A stretch of DNA of 64,000 nt from Citreicoccus inhibens (GCF_019039035.1 NZ_JAHNZT010000004.1:186001-250000), one strand, 5' to 3'; shown: positions 45,507-56,978, counted from the stretch's first letter. Made by a program: numbers and translations. The notes: a model not told the origin generated them from the sequence alone.

Positions 45507-45857
45507 TCACCCCAAGAGCCCCGTCCCCCATCGCAGCAAGAGAGACTCCAACTTTTGCTTGTCTTCAGGGTGCTCTCGAACGTGCGCTCGGCAGGCCTCA
45601 ACCAGAAACTGCCGAAAGACAGGACAACCCGCAATCACGACGTCCTCATACAAGGAAAAACGTACACCATCAAAGCGAGGCTCGCCGGGATCAAGGTCTC
45701 CAGGAAAATCGCAATCTACACCATCGAGACCTCTCCCCACTCCATTCAGCAATCCCTCAATCACGTCCACAAACTCGCCCGCGCCAATCGCATTAAAGAA
45801 CGCCTGCATAGGAAAAAGTGGATCGAAATCTGAAACAATCGAAATTCGCTTATCCAT
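45507..45857 (-). CDS. Probable CdiI-like immunity protein
   Basis: The product has 116 residues, acidic, with no signal peptide. It begins MDKRISIVSDFDPLFPMQAF and carries the patterns PRFDGVRFSLYEDVVI and RQFLVEACRAHVREHPEDK. These resemble cytoplasmic immunity proteins for ribonuclease toxins of the CdiI type (family match inferred by eye). The ATG at 45857 lies 8 bp after the toxin stop codon, in the same direction, which is the classic toxin-then-immunity order. It should bind and block the toxin domain encoded upstream so that the producing cell is protected. Its base composition is more AT-rich than that of core genes. Confidence 0.72.
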   Translation of the reverse strand: MDKRISIVSDFDPLFPMQAFFNAIGAGEFVDVIEGLLNGVGRGLDGVDCDFPGDLDPGEPRFDGVRFSLYEDVVIAGCPVFRQFLVEACRAHVREHPEDKQKLESLLLRWGTGLLG

Positions 45858-45865
45858 TCCGACTC

Positions 45866-47152
45866 TCAAAAATCAGGGAAGAAGCTCCTCACCGCACCTG
45901 AATCATCAAGATACCCCCGCATCCTAATGCCTTCTGGAGTTGTCCCGGACCATTCACGAGAAAGACGCCCCTCAGCCTGCGCCTCTGCCGCTGCCTGTCT
46001 ACCCCACTGCAGATACTGCTCATTCGAAATCACCTTCGGGTCATAAACCGTCTTCTCGAATATTTTCGCCTTCCACGTTCCCGCTGGCTGTCCAGCAGCA
46101 TCCAGTGCGGCCACTTGATAGTGTACTCGCTGAACGCCCTGGATAGTCGGGTGAGCCTCCGTCTTCACAATATTAATCTCCTTCGAATACTTCATAAACT
46201 CTTCAAGGCTATGCGCCCCGCCAATCCCTTTCTTGCGGTCGACAGCAAAGTCTCTTTCAATAATATGTTTTTCATAGTCCGCACGAATACGAACAAATCC
46301 CCTTCCGGCAAGACTGAAATCACTCGACTCTCGCGCAGCACGGCTTTCGTTCAGGTTCGCCAGCAACCGCTCTCTCATCGCGTGCTGTTCGAAATTACTG
46401 GCCTCTCGTGCAGCGCGACTCTCCGCCAAGCTAGATAGAATTCGCTCACGCGGGGAGAGAGCTAGTCGCGCCTCAGCAAGCAATGCCTCCCGAGCCATCA
46501 CAGCACGGTATGACTGCCGAGAGTAACCCAACATAACAAGGTTGAAACCCGTCAGCCCGCACGACATCGTGGCCCCATCGTCCCTGGAGATGTCGTCCCC
46601 ACACTTGTAGGCAATTACAAAAGTATTCGCCATCCCCAGCGCGCTAGCCGTTACCGGATCGACAATCTGTTGATCACCCGGGTTGTGGCCCTTGGAACTG
46701 AGGAGGGAGACCCCAGCCCAAACCATCATCCCGGTCTTTGACAGAAACGCAGGGGAAGTGACAGCTGCTATGTAGCCTGTCTTGATGGCGCATGCAGTCT
46801 CACTCCCAGCGACGCAATCATCCCGCATTGCAGCGAAACCAGCGTTCAGGCAACTACTAGGCCCCCCAGCACACGCATTCTGGAGGTCTGGCGGCAGGAA
46901 CTGATTGCCGTACCCATCATTCGCTGCCCGGCCATCCGGGTCCGTGTACCGAAGCGGATTGACGTGGGCATAAGTCCAGGGATGCAACCCAATGGGGTTC
47001 TGAAGAAGTTTCTGGCGCTGGAGAATGTCGCCAAGCAACGGGTCCTCCGAGAGGAACCGGCCAGTGCCGGCGTCATACCAGCGCGCAAAGACAGACAGCG
47101 GCATCAGCAACAGCAGCGCTACTAGCCAACGGGCTCCTACTACACGCCTCAC
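45866..47152 (-). CDS. Exported mini-RHS protein with C-terminal EndoU/CdiA-CT-like toxin
   Basis: The product has 428 residues. Residues 1-24 form a Sec signal peptide ending SVFA, joined directly to the last fragment of an RHS core (RWYDAGTGRFLSEDP at about 25-39 and YAHVNPLRYTDPDGRA at about 61-76). A linker with hydrophobic segments follows, then a two-copy 22-residue repeat (about 233-281). The C-terminal domain (about 285-428) has His296 in YEKHIIER, His314 in GGAHSLEEF, and EKTVYDPKVISNEQYLQWG and GYLDDSGAVRSFFPDF near the end. This is the pattern of EndoU-like/CdiA-CT nuclease toxins. The large RHS shell is missing. The GTG at 47152 overlaps the upstream stop (GTGA) and follows GGAGGAGG. 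An ATG at 47197 is less likely. Confidence 0.75.
   Translation of the reverse strand: MRRVVGARWLVALLLLMPLSVFARWYDAGTGRFLSEDPLLGDILQRQKLLQNPIGLHPWTYAHVNPLRYTDPDGRAANDGYGNQFLPPDLQNACAGGPSSCLNAGFAAMRDDCVAGSETACAIKTGYIAAVTSPAFLSKTGMMVWAGVSLLSSKGHNPGDQQIVDPVTASALGMANTFVIAYKCGDDISRDDGATMSCGLTGFNLVMLGYSRQSYRAVMAREALLAEARLALSPRERILSSLAESRAAREASNFEQHAMRERLLANLNESRAARESSDFSLAGRGFVRIRADYEKHIIERDFAVDRKKGIGGAHSLEEFMKYSKEINIVKTEAHPTIQGVQRVHYQVAALDAAGQPAGTWKAKIFEKTVYDPKVISNEQYLQWGRQAAAEAQAEGRLSREWSGTTPEGIRMRGYLDDSGAVRSFFPDF
46375..46453 (-). repeat. First copy of a duplicated 22-residue coding repeat
   Basis: Within the mini-RHS toxin gene, the segment encoding RERILSSLAESRAAREASNF is followed about 26 codons later by a second copy reading RERLLANLNESRAARESSDF. 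Both predict charged helices just before the toxin domain. Confidence 0.6.
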
Positions 47153-48324
47153 TTGCCTCCTCCTTCGTCCAGGTCCAACGGCTGAAGTTTTGCGCATTTA
47201 TTACCAGGCGCGGGGCCGCAAACGTTTGCACACACACTCAAAACAGACCCAGGGTCTCGTCTGGCACGCTCAAAAAGGAATGGATCTGCCGCGAGTGCAA
47301 ACTGGATAGGTCGCCCCCCCGGATTGAATAGGGAGGAGACATCAAATGGTTCGGGTGGCGGCTTCTTGGCCCCCACCTCGGTGCCTCCCATTTTGGACAC
47401 CCTTGTCCAGTAATCCTGAACCAAGGGATGTGGAGCGCCTAGCCGAGTAGCTTTCTGACTGTAGACCAAGGCGCGGCGTGCATCATCCTTCACCCTGGGC
47501 GTCTTGTGGGGAGGAATCCTCCCACCCGGCGATTGGACAGACACCCGCATGGCCGCCAGATAATTAAAGACCAATGCCAGGTTCCAATTCGCCGTAATGC
47601 TGCGCGGATGAACCGTAAGGGCCAACTCGGACAGACGCGCTCCAAGCCCCACGTTCCAGTCATTCACGAGACGCGCGGCTACTTCAGCAATGAGCGCCCC
47701 TAGAAGCTCTCTCTTGGAAAGAGAGCGCATCATGGCGCCAGAGGAGACCGCCTCTGACGGGACTTCCAAGTCTTGGATGATGCGCTCGTCACTTGCCTCG
47801 CCCCCGCCGGAGGTGGCCTCGATGTTGGAGCGGTACGAGCCCTCCTGGTAGCGCAGGAAGAAGTGCTGCGGAGCTTCCACGATGGCCACCGGATAGTCCA
47901 GACGCTCCGCCACCACGAACCAGAGGACAGGCAGCGAGACACAGTTGCCCTTCTTCGTGGCCAACAGCCGCCACAGCGACGAAGCGTCAAGCCGCCGCCC
48001 CATTGGGTCGTCTTTGTCGTAGGTGAAGCCATTCTCCCGGAAGAGGACTTGGTTGATGGCGCGGATGCGGTAATCCGGGTCCGTCCGGGAGCCCACCAGG
48101 GTACGCACCTGTCCCGCCAGCAAATCGATACGCCGCCGCCCCTCAACAACGTCCGTGTCAGCGTCCACGAAGGTACCCAAGCGCAGTGCTGCATCACCGA
48201 TGTTGAGCCTGTCCTCCGGAAGCGAGAGCAGTGCCCGGACCACGTGCACCATCGGCGGCTCCTCGGACGCCATCGCTGGCAACGAGAAAAGTAGGACTAC
48301 GGCGAGAATACGCGCTCGGGCCAT
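47149..48324 (-). CDS. Exported transglutaminase-like (SirB1-type) protein
   Basis: The product has 391 residues. It has a Sec signal peptide (AVVLLFSLPAMA, about 8-19). The central domain has the papain-like Cys in KKGNCVSLPVLWFVVAERL and the His in VEAPQHFFLRYQEG, as in SirB1/transglutaminase-core2 proteins. The C-terminal part has TPR-like helices and a Cys-rich tail (SVCANVCGPAPGNKC). Whether it crosslinks, cleaves or only binds proteins is unknown. GGAG precedes the ATG at 48324 by five bases. Its stop codon is part of the GTGA that starts the mini-RHS toxin gene, so the two are translationally coupled, and it may assist export or maturation of the toxin (inference). Confidence 0.75.
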   Translation of the reverse strand: MARARILAVVLLFSLPAMASEEPPMVHVVRALLSLPEDRLNIGDAALRLGTFVDADTDVVEGRRRIDLLAGQVRTLVGSRTDPDYRIRAINQVLFRENGFTYDKDDPMGRRLDASSLWRLLATKKGNCVSLPVLWFVVAERLDYPVAIVEAPQHFFLRYQEGSYRSNIEATSGGGEASDERIIQDLEVPSEAVSSGAMMRSLSKRELLGALIAEVAARLVNDWNVGLGARLSELALTVHPRSITANWNLALVFNYLAAMRVSVQSPGGRIPPHKTPRVKDDARRALVYSQKATRLGAPHPLVQDYWTRVSKMGGTEVGAKKPPPEPFDVSSLFNPGGRPIQFALAADPFLFERARRDPGSVLSVCANVCGPAPGNKCAKLQPLDLDEGGGK

Positions 48325-48724
48325 GAAATCTCCGGCTGCGTTCTACTATGTGCCTCCTGTTTGTTTGAAGGACGTACCGGATGACAGGCTGGTCATGGAC
48401 ACGACCGTCCAGAAGCGCAGATCCTCGATTTCACGACACGCTGAAACAAGAGGCGCCCCTATCGCGAATAGCGGCCCTGCAGTGATGCGTCGTGTGATGC
48501 CGCAGCCCGGAAAGCAGAGCAACGGGAACGAGAACGACTGAGGGAGGCGAGCGTCACACCTCCAGGTTCACGCCAAGCAGAGAAGGGCGTAACAGAATCC
48601 CCAACTGAGCCCCGCCGGATTCGCCGGCCGTCAAACATCGTCTGAAGGTGACTCGCTACGTCTTCCTCCAAGGACCCACGCGGAGGAGAACAGGACGCCA
48701 CACCTGTGCCTCCCCCATCCCAGC
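48325..48724. other. Intergenic region upstream of the toxin operon
   Basis: These 400 bases separate the start of the transglutaminase-like gene from the end of the SRPBCC gene. They should contain the promoter of the toxin operon. A weak 5-bp hairpin (GCCGG/CCGGC, 48614-48628) is visible. Open frames on both strands lack start signals, so I call no gene. No insertion-sequence ends are evident. Confidence 0.5.
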
Positions 48725-49303
48725 TCAGTGACCGCTCGCGCGTGACTCGGCGGAAGCCACGGCGTGCTTGGCCATGTCCTCGAGTCCGGCGGCACCGAGG
48801 CGCGCGAGTCCTTCCTCGAAGTTCTTCCCCTGCATGCTGTCTACGTCCAGCAGCACCGTGAACGCCTTGCCCATGAAGCCGTTGTCCCCCTCCATCCGCC
48901 AGGTCACCTTCGTTCCCTTCCCGTCCGGCACCAGGAGGAACACCGCGTAGCTCGTGGCCGAAAACGGCTTCAAGAACACCATCTCCACCCGCACCCGCTC
49001 CTCGGGCAGGCTCTCCTGGATGGTCAGCCGCCCCTCGCCCATCTGGTTGTTTCCCTTCCACGCGTACCGCGCCCCCACCCCCGTCGGCGCCCCATCGATG
49101 CGCCGCTCCGCGTTCGGGTCCAACTTCTCGAAGGGCGACCACCGGCCCCACTGGTGGAAGTCATTGAGCAGCGTGAAGACGACGGACGCGGGCACCGGCA
49201 GATGCGCGGTCCGCTCGATGCGGAACGCCGCCGGACGCGTGGCGACAAACACGATGAAGCCGACGACGAGCACCGCGAGCGCAATGAGGATGTACGAGGC
49301 CAT
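48725..49303 (-). CDS. SRPBCC-family membrane-anchored protein
   Basis: The product has 192 residues. An N-terminal membrane helix (YILIALAVLVVGFIVFVA, about 4-21) is followed by a START/Bet v1-like fold typical of the polyketide-cyclase/SRPBCC family (for example FTLLNDFHQWGRWSPFEKLD and VTWRMEGDNGFMGKAF). These proteins bind hydrophobic ligands in a deep pocket. The ATG at 49303 has GAGAG upstream. The gene stands alone, 128 bp after the maleylacetoacetate isomerase-like gene ends. The ligand is unknown. Confidence 0.85.
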   Translation of the reverse strand: MASYILIALAVLVVGFIVFVATRPAAFRIERTAHLPVPASVVFTLLNDFHQWGRWSPFEKLDPNAERRIDGAPTGVGARYAWKGNNQMGEGRLTIQESLPEERVRVEMVFLKPFSATSYAVFLLVPDGKGTKVTWRMEGDNGFMGKAFTVLLDVDSMQGKNFEEGLARLGAAGLEDMAKHAVASAESRASGH

Positions 49304-49431
49304 GGGAGTCTCTCTTTCGTGGGGAGAGCCGAAGCGGGCTTCCATCCCGACAACGAATGAGGATTCGGTGGATCGACACGGCCCGCATTTTTCGGCCTGC
49401 GGGCCGTGCCACGGGGTTTTCGCCCCTCGGA

Positions 49432-50084
49432 CTACGCCGGCTGCGCGTCGGGCTGACGGTCCGGATGCGCCGCCTGGAAGGCCGGGAGCGCCTCACACGC
49501 GGCCTCGATGCGCAGCAGCGTGGGGTACTGCGCCACGTCCACCGCGAAGCGCCGCGCGTTGTAGAGCTGCGGCACCAGGCAGATGTCCGCCAACGACACC
49601 GAGTCTCCCACACAGAAGCGACCCGCCCACGGCTTCACCGTGGTCTCCAGCGCCTCCAGGCCGCGCCCAATCCAATGCGCCGCCCAGGCCCGCTCGTCCG
49701 CCTTCAGCTCGTTCTTCAGCTTCTGGAGGACCGACAGGTTCTGCAACGGCTGGATGCCCGAGTTCACCATCTCCGCGAGCATCCGCACCCGGGCCTTCAA
49801 CAGCAGGTCCTCGGGGAACAACGAGGGCTGCGGCACGCGCGCGTCCAGGTACTCCAGGATGGGGAGCGACTGGGACAGCCGCCGCGTCTCGCCATTCTCC
49901 GTCCACTCGAGCGTGGGCACCGTGCGCATGGGATTGAGCGCGCGGTACTCGGCCGTGTTCTGCTTGCCCCCATCCTCCATGAGGTGCACGGGGATGTACT
50001 CGAAGGACAGGCCCTTGAAGTGCAGCCCCACCCGCGCCCGCCAGGACGCCGAGGAGCGCCAGTAGCTGTAGAGACGCAACCCCT

Positions 50085-50088
<4 letters not shown>
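49432..50088 (-). CDS. maiA: Maleylacetoacetate isomerase (zeta-class GST)
   Basis: The product has 218 residues with the glutathione-transferase fold. Its N-terminal motif SYWRSSASWRARVGL corresponds to the zeta-class SSxxWRVR signature, with Ala in place of the usual Cys. The later CVGDSVSLADICLVPQLYNA is also diagnostic. It isomerises maleylacetoacetate to fumarylacetoacetate using glutathione, in tyrosine/homogentisate breakdown. Its ATG overlaps the stop of the upstream fumarylacetoacetase-family gene by four bases, so the two consecutive pathway steps are made together. Loss of the Cys need not end activity, since the nearby Ser residues are kept. Confidence 0.92.
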
Positions 50089-51065
<977 letters not shown>

Positions 51066-51374
51066 TGCCGGGCTCCCTGGCGGCCAGGAGAAGTAGCGGC
51101 GGCCGCCGCGTGCGCCCCGGCTTTTCGTCCGGGGGGCGGGGGGAGTCAAGCGTTCGCATGGGCATGCCGCACCGAGTCCACGCGCATCCCACCTCCAAGC
51201 AGCCACGCGGGCCGTCCGCGCCCCGGCTCGTCCGCGGGGACAAGGCAGCCAGGCACACCCACCCGGTCGTCGCGGACCGCGTCCGTTGCCGGACGGTGAC
51301 GGGCATTCCCAGCATGAAGGCGGCGGCCATTTCGCGCCCAGGCACCCGCCGCGCTCGCGGCGACCGGAGGAGCC
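51066..51374. other. Intergenic region between divergent genes
   Basis: These 309 bases lie between the fumarylacetoacetase-family gene (minus) and the glutaminase (plus) and should hold both promoters. A CCCCGG/CCGGGG hairpin with an 8-base loop lies at 51115-51134, about 50 bases from the TTG start. No gene is supported. Confidence 0.5.
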
Positions 51375-52508
51375 ATGACGAGGACGATGAGCCAGCGGTG
51401 GAAGCAGGGAGCGGTGCTCGGTGGCGTGCTGTGGCTCATGGGCCTGCCCGCGAGCGCGCTGGCGCTCGCCCCCCAGGCCGACACCTCGGCATCGTCGGCG
51501 AAGCACGAGGCCGCGATGCAACGCGCGGACCTCACCGACGAACAGGCGCGCAGCGCCATCCAGCACGCGCACGACCAGTTCCGCTACGTGAAGGAAGGCA
51601 AGAACGCGGATTACATCCCGTTCCTCGCCCAGGTGAACCCGGACTACTTCGGCATCGTGATTGTCACGGTGGATGGGCGCGTCTTCGAGGTGGGGGACAG
51701 CCAGCAGCCCTTCGCCATCGAGTCCGTCTCCAAGCCGTTCACCCTGGCGCGCCTGCTCCAGGACGTGGGCGCGGAGACGGTGGAGACGAAGATTGGCGCC
51801 AACGCCACGGGCGCGCCCTTCAACTCCATCACCGTCATCGAGGAGAACAAGGAGGCCAAGCGGCCGCCCGCGGGCAACCCGCTGGTGAACGCGGGCGCCA
51901 TCGCGTCCGTGAGCATGGTGCCGGCGGGCAACGCCGACGAGCGCTGGGCCCGCATCCTCGGCACCTACAACCTGTTCGCCGGGCGCAACCTCTCCGTGAA
52001 CCAAGAGGTCTATCGCTCCGAGTCGGACACCAACACGCGCAACCGCGCCATCGCGTGGCTCTTGAAGTCCTATGACGTCATCCCGGGCGACCCCATGGAG
52101 GCCTTGGACATCTACACGCGGCAGTGCTCGGTGGCCATCACCGCCAAGGACCTGGCCGTGATGGGCGCCACGCTGGCCAACGGCGGCGTGAATCCCCTCA
52201 CCGGCAAGCGCGTGATTGACGAGAAGAACGCGGAGAAGGTGCTGTCGCTGATGCTCACCACGGGCCTCTATGAGAACTCGGGCAAGTGGTCCTTCGATGT
52301 GGGCCTGCCCGCCAAGAGCGGCGTGGGCGGCGGCATCGTCGCCGTGGTGCCGGGGCGCTTCGCCATCGCGACGTTCTCACCTCCGCTGGATGAGGCGGGC
52401 AACAGCGTGCGCGGCCAGAAGGCCGTGCAGTCCATCGTGGATTCGATCGGCGGCGACGTCTTCAACGACCATGCGCCCGGCACCGGACAACCCGCGGCCC
52501 GGCCCTGA
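51375..52508 (+). CDS. Exported glutaminase (GlsA/serine-dependent family)
   Basis: The product has 377 residues. A Sec signal peptide (LGGVLWLMGLPASALA, about 16-31) precedes a full glutaminase domain with the catalytic Ser and Lys in IESVSKPFTLARLL, GNPLVNAGAI, and the conserved AKSGVGGGIVAVVPGRF. The enzyme turns glutamine into glutamate and ammonia. Bacterial members of this family are usually cytoplasmic and about 300 residues, so the export signal is unusual and suggests extracellular or periplasmic glutamine use. CGGAGG lies just before the ATG. A serine peptidase gene follows after 98 bp. Confidence 0.92.
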   Translation: MTRTMSQRWKQGAVLGGVLWLMGLPASALALAPQADTSASSAKHEAAMQRADLTDEQARSAIQHAHDQFRYVKEGKNADYIPFLAQVNPDYFGIVIVTVDGRVFEVGDSQQPFAIESVSKPFTLARLLQDVGAETVETKIGANATGAPFNSITVIEENKEAKRPPAGNPLVNAGAIASVSMVPAGNADERWARILGTYNLFAGRNLSVNQEVYRSESDTNTRNRAIAWLLKSYDVIPGDPMEALDIYTRQCSVAITAKDLAVMGATLANGGVNPLTGKRVIDEKNAEKVLSLMLTTGLYENSGKWSFDVGLPAKSGVGGGIVAVVPGRFAIATFSPPLDEAGNSVRGQKAVQSIVDSIGGDVFNDHAPGTGQPAARP

Positions 52509-52606
52509 CCGGCCCAGGCCCGCGCGGTTCCCCCGGGGATGGGGTTTGCGTCACAGTGTCGGGCGGGTGGTCCCCGCCGCCCGATACCCCATCGCCCGGA
52601 GTCCGC

Positions 52607-54535
<1,929 letters not shown>

Positions 54536-54553
54536 CCCCCTGGCGCAAGGCGA

Positions 54554-54588
54554 AGCGGTGGGCAACGCATCTTTCGTCGCCCACCGCT
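54554..54588. terminator. Candidate bidirectional terminator
   Basis: A perfect 10-bp stem (AGCGGTGGGC at 54554-54563 with GCCCACCGCT at 54579-54588) has a 15-base loop. It sits in the 68-bp gap between the S9 peptidase gene and a convergent small gene. Confidence 0.6.
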
Positions 54589-54603
54589 CGCCCCGTCTAC
54601 GAC

Positions 54604-55011
54604 TCAGACGCGGAGCGGGTTCACCGCTTCCGGGCACTCCCAATACGTGTACTCGCACACGGCTCGGGAGGGATCGCACGGCACCTGGAGGATGGTGACG
54701 AGCTCACAGGGGTGACGCGGAGCCTTCGCCTCACCCGTCTGGCGCGTGCGGCTGCCGCTCGCCGCGCCCTCCGATGCATCGGTTCCGTGAGCGTCAGGCC
54801 CACGGGCTTCAGGCGCGAGCGGAGGTGGAACGACCTCCGCGTGGTTGCCTGTCTGTCCACTTCCCTGGGAGCGCCCCTTGCCCTTGCGAGAGGCCCCCCG
54901 CGCTTCCTGCCTCGACTCCCCCGACGGTGGTACCGACATGGACGACACCACCGGCAGGAGTCCCGGCGCCGCACCCAGCATCGCGCCGAGGACGTACAGC
55001 CTGGTTCTCAT
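54604..55011 (-). CDS. Small exported Cys-containing protein, unknown
   Basis: The product has 135 residues. It has an N-terminal signal peptide (YVLGAMLGAAPGLLPVVSS, about 6-24), a middle region rich in Gly, Ser, Arg and Pro that is probably disordered, and a C-terminal segment with four Cys (CELVTILQVPCDPSRAVCEY, then WECPEA) that may form two disulfides. GGGGGT precedes the ATG at 55011. No family is recognised. It is a single gene. Confidence 0.65.
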   Translation of the reverse strand: MRTRLYVLGAMLGAAPGLLPVVSSMSVPPSGESRQEARGASRKGKGRSQGSGQTGNHAEVVPPPLAPEARGPDAHGTDASEGAASGSRTRQTGEAKAPRHPCELVTILQVPCDPSRAVCEYTYWECPEAVNPLRV

Positions 55012-55219
55012 GAAACCCCCTTGCCGGCTTCGACCGCCCGCGCACGCCATGGCGCACGGGGCCCGATCGAACGGCAGCGACGAGGGTCGCCGGTGGGTCT
55101 GACATTCCTGCCCTCCAGGACAACACGGACACCGGGCAGGCACGAAGGAATGACACACGCCGGTATCCGATGACGGCCCCAGCGGGTACGATGCCCGCCC
55201 TCTCTGGAGCCGTAATCGA

Positions 55220-55594
55220 ATGCCATTTCAGATCCACGTCCACCCGCCGCGCATCCTCGAGGTCATCTATCCCGCGGAGGTCACCGCGGAGGACCTGGCC
55301 GAGTACGAGAAGCAGCTCAAGGGGGTCATCGCGAGCCTCGGCGGTGATTGGTCCGCGCTGGTGGACCAGTCGCAGCTTCGGGTGATGCCCTCCAACGTGG
55401 TGGGCGTGATGGCGAACCTGAATGCCTACGCCCAGCTCCACGGCATGCAGCGCTCGGCGCGCGTGGTGAGCGACCCGTCCAGCGGCCTCCAGGCGTGGCG
55501 CATGACGAAGCGGGCCATGCTCAACATCCCCGCCCGCACGTTCCAGACCCGCGCCGAAGCCCTCGAGTGGCTCCAGAACCCCGACGCGGACTGA
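55220..55594 (+). CDS. Small STAS/SpoIIAA-like protein
   Basis: The product has 124 residues with alternating strands and helices, no signal peptide and no membrane segment. The order and spacing (ILEVIYPAEVTAEDLAEYE, DWSALVDQSQLRVM, then a helix and a basic TKRAM segment) resemble the SpoIIAA/STAS-like fold seen in many myxobacterial hypothetical proteins. Members of that fold bind partner proteins, and no partner is evident here. The ATG at 55220 fits the fold start. serA follows after 136 bp. Confidence 0.7.
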   Translation: MPFQIHVHPPRILEVIYPAEVTAEDLAEYEKQLKGVIASLGGDWSALVDQSQLRVMPSNVVGVMANLNAYAQLHGMQRSARVVSDPSSGLQAWRMTKRAMLNIPARTFQTRAEALEWLQNPDAD

Positions 55595-55730
55595 GCCCCT
55601 CTTCCCCATGGGGACGGCGCCGCCCACTGTCCCCGGGCGAGCACGTCCCCTGTCCTCCCAGACGACCTCTCAACGGCCCCGTCCAAGCGAGGCTTGACAG
55701 CCCGCAGGCCGCCATCTAACGCACAGCGCC

Positions 55731-56978
55731 ATGAGCACATCCGGTTCGTCGCCGCAGCGTCCCATCAGCAAGAAGGGTCCCTTCCGCGTCCTGCTGCTGG
55801 AGAACATCCACGTGTCGGCGCAGGAGATGTTGTCCGCGGAGGGCCTGTCGGTGGAGCGGTTGTCCGCGGCGCTCAAGCCGGAGGAGCTGGCGGAGCGGCT
55901 GCAGGGCGTGCACCTGTTGGGCATCCGCAGCAAGACGACCATTCCGCCGAGCGTTCTGGCCAAGGCCAAGGACCTGCTCGCGATTGGCGCGTTCTGCATC
56001 GGCACGAACCAGGTGGACCTGCCGGCGGCCAATCAGCACGGCGTCCCGGTGTTCAACGCCCCGTTCAGCAACACGCGCAGCGTGGCGGAGATGGTGTTGG
56101 CGGAGGTGGTGGTGCTCACGCGCCAGCTCTTCGACCGCAGCCGCGAGGTGCACACCGGCCAGTGGCGCAAGGTGGCCACGGGCAGCCACGAGGTGCGCGG
56201 CAAGACGCTGGGCATCATCGGCTATGGCCACATCGGCTCGCAGCTCGGCGTGCTGGCCGAGTCCCTGGGCATGCGCGTGCTGTACTACGACGTGATGACC
56301 CGGCTGCCCTTGGGCAACTCGCGCCCGGTGGCCACGCTGGCGGAGCTGTTGGGCCAGTCCGACTTCGTCACCCTGCACGTGCCGGCCACGCCCTCCACGC
56401 ACATGATGATGGGCGCGGAGCAGTTGGCGCAGATGAAGCCGGGCGCGTGCCTCATCAACGCCAGCCGCGGCACGGTCGTGGACATCAGCGCGCTGGCGCA
56501 GGCGCTGCGCTCCAAGCACCTGAGCGGGGCCGCGGTGGACGTCTATCCCGAGGAGCCCGAGGGCAACTCGGACGGCTTCGTCACCGAGTTGCAGGGCCTG
56601 TCCAACGTGGTGCTCACGCCGCACATCGGCGGCTCCACCGAGGAGGCGCAGGCGTCCATCGGCAAGGAGGTGGCCACGTCCCTGCTCAAGTTCTTCAAGT
56701 CCGGCGCCACCACGGGCGCGGTGAACTTCCCCAACGTGGAGAACCCGCTCATCCCCGGCACGCACCGCATCCTCAACGTGCACCGCAACACGCCAGGCGT
56801 GCTGCGTGACATCAACCGCATCGTCTCGGACCTCAACGCCAACATCCACGCGCAGGTGCTGAGCACGGACTCCAACATCGGCTACCTGGTGATGGACCTG
56901 GACCAGGACGTGTCCCAGCAGGTGTGCGAGGCCATCGCCAGCCTGAGCACGGACATCAAGACGCGCATCGTGTCCTGA
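55731..56978 (+). CDS. serA: D-3-phosphoglycerate dehydrogenase
   Basis: The product has 415 residues, close to the E. coli-type SerA length. It has the NAD motif KTLGIIGYGHIGSQLGVLA, the substrate Arg in LINASRGTVVDISAL, the catalytic His in TPHIGGSTEEAQ, and a C-terminal ACT domain (about 345-415, HRNTPGVLRDINRIVSDLNA) that normally binds serine for feedback inhibition. It oxidises 3-phosphoglycerate to 3-phosphohydroxypyruvate, the first step of serine synthesis. The ATG at 55731 leaves a short extra N-terminus before the conserved core. It converges with an FAD-linked oxidase gene 19 bp away. Confidence 0.95.
   Translation: MSTSGSSPQRPISKKGPFRVLLLENIHVSAQEMLSAEGLSVERLSAALKPEELAERLQGVHLLGIRSKTTIPPSVLAKAKDLLAIGAFCIGTNQVDLPAANQHGVPVFNAPFSNTRSVAEMVLAEVVVLTRQLFDRSREVHTGQWRKVATGSHEVRGKTLGIIGYGHIGSQLGVLAESLGMRVLYYDVMTRLPLGNSRPVATLAELLGQSDFVTLHVPATPSTHMMMGAEQLAQMKPGACLINASRGTVVDISALAQALRSKHLSGAAVDVYPEEPEGNSDGFVTELQGLSNVVLTPHIGGSTEEAQASIGKEVATSLLKFFKSGATTGAVNFPNVENPLIPGTHRILNVHRNTPGVLRDINRIVSDLNANIHAQVLSTDSNIGYLVMDLDQDVSQQVCEAIASLSTDIKTRIVS

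Noticed and set aside
47153-47197. ATG start (47197) for the mini-RHS gene
   Set aside because: It would overlap the upstream gene by 49 bases and add a basic stretch before the signal peptide. The GTG at 47152 has a perfect GGAGGAGG site and a GTGA junction.
48325-48724. Insertion-sequence remnant beside the toxin operon
   Set aside because: No terminal inverted repeats, target duplication or transposase-like reading frame could be found.
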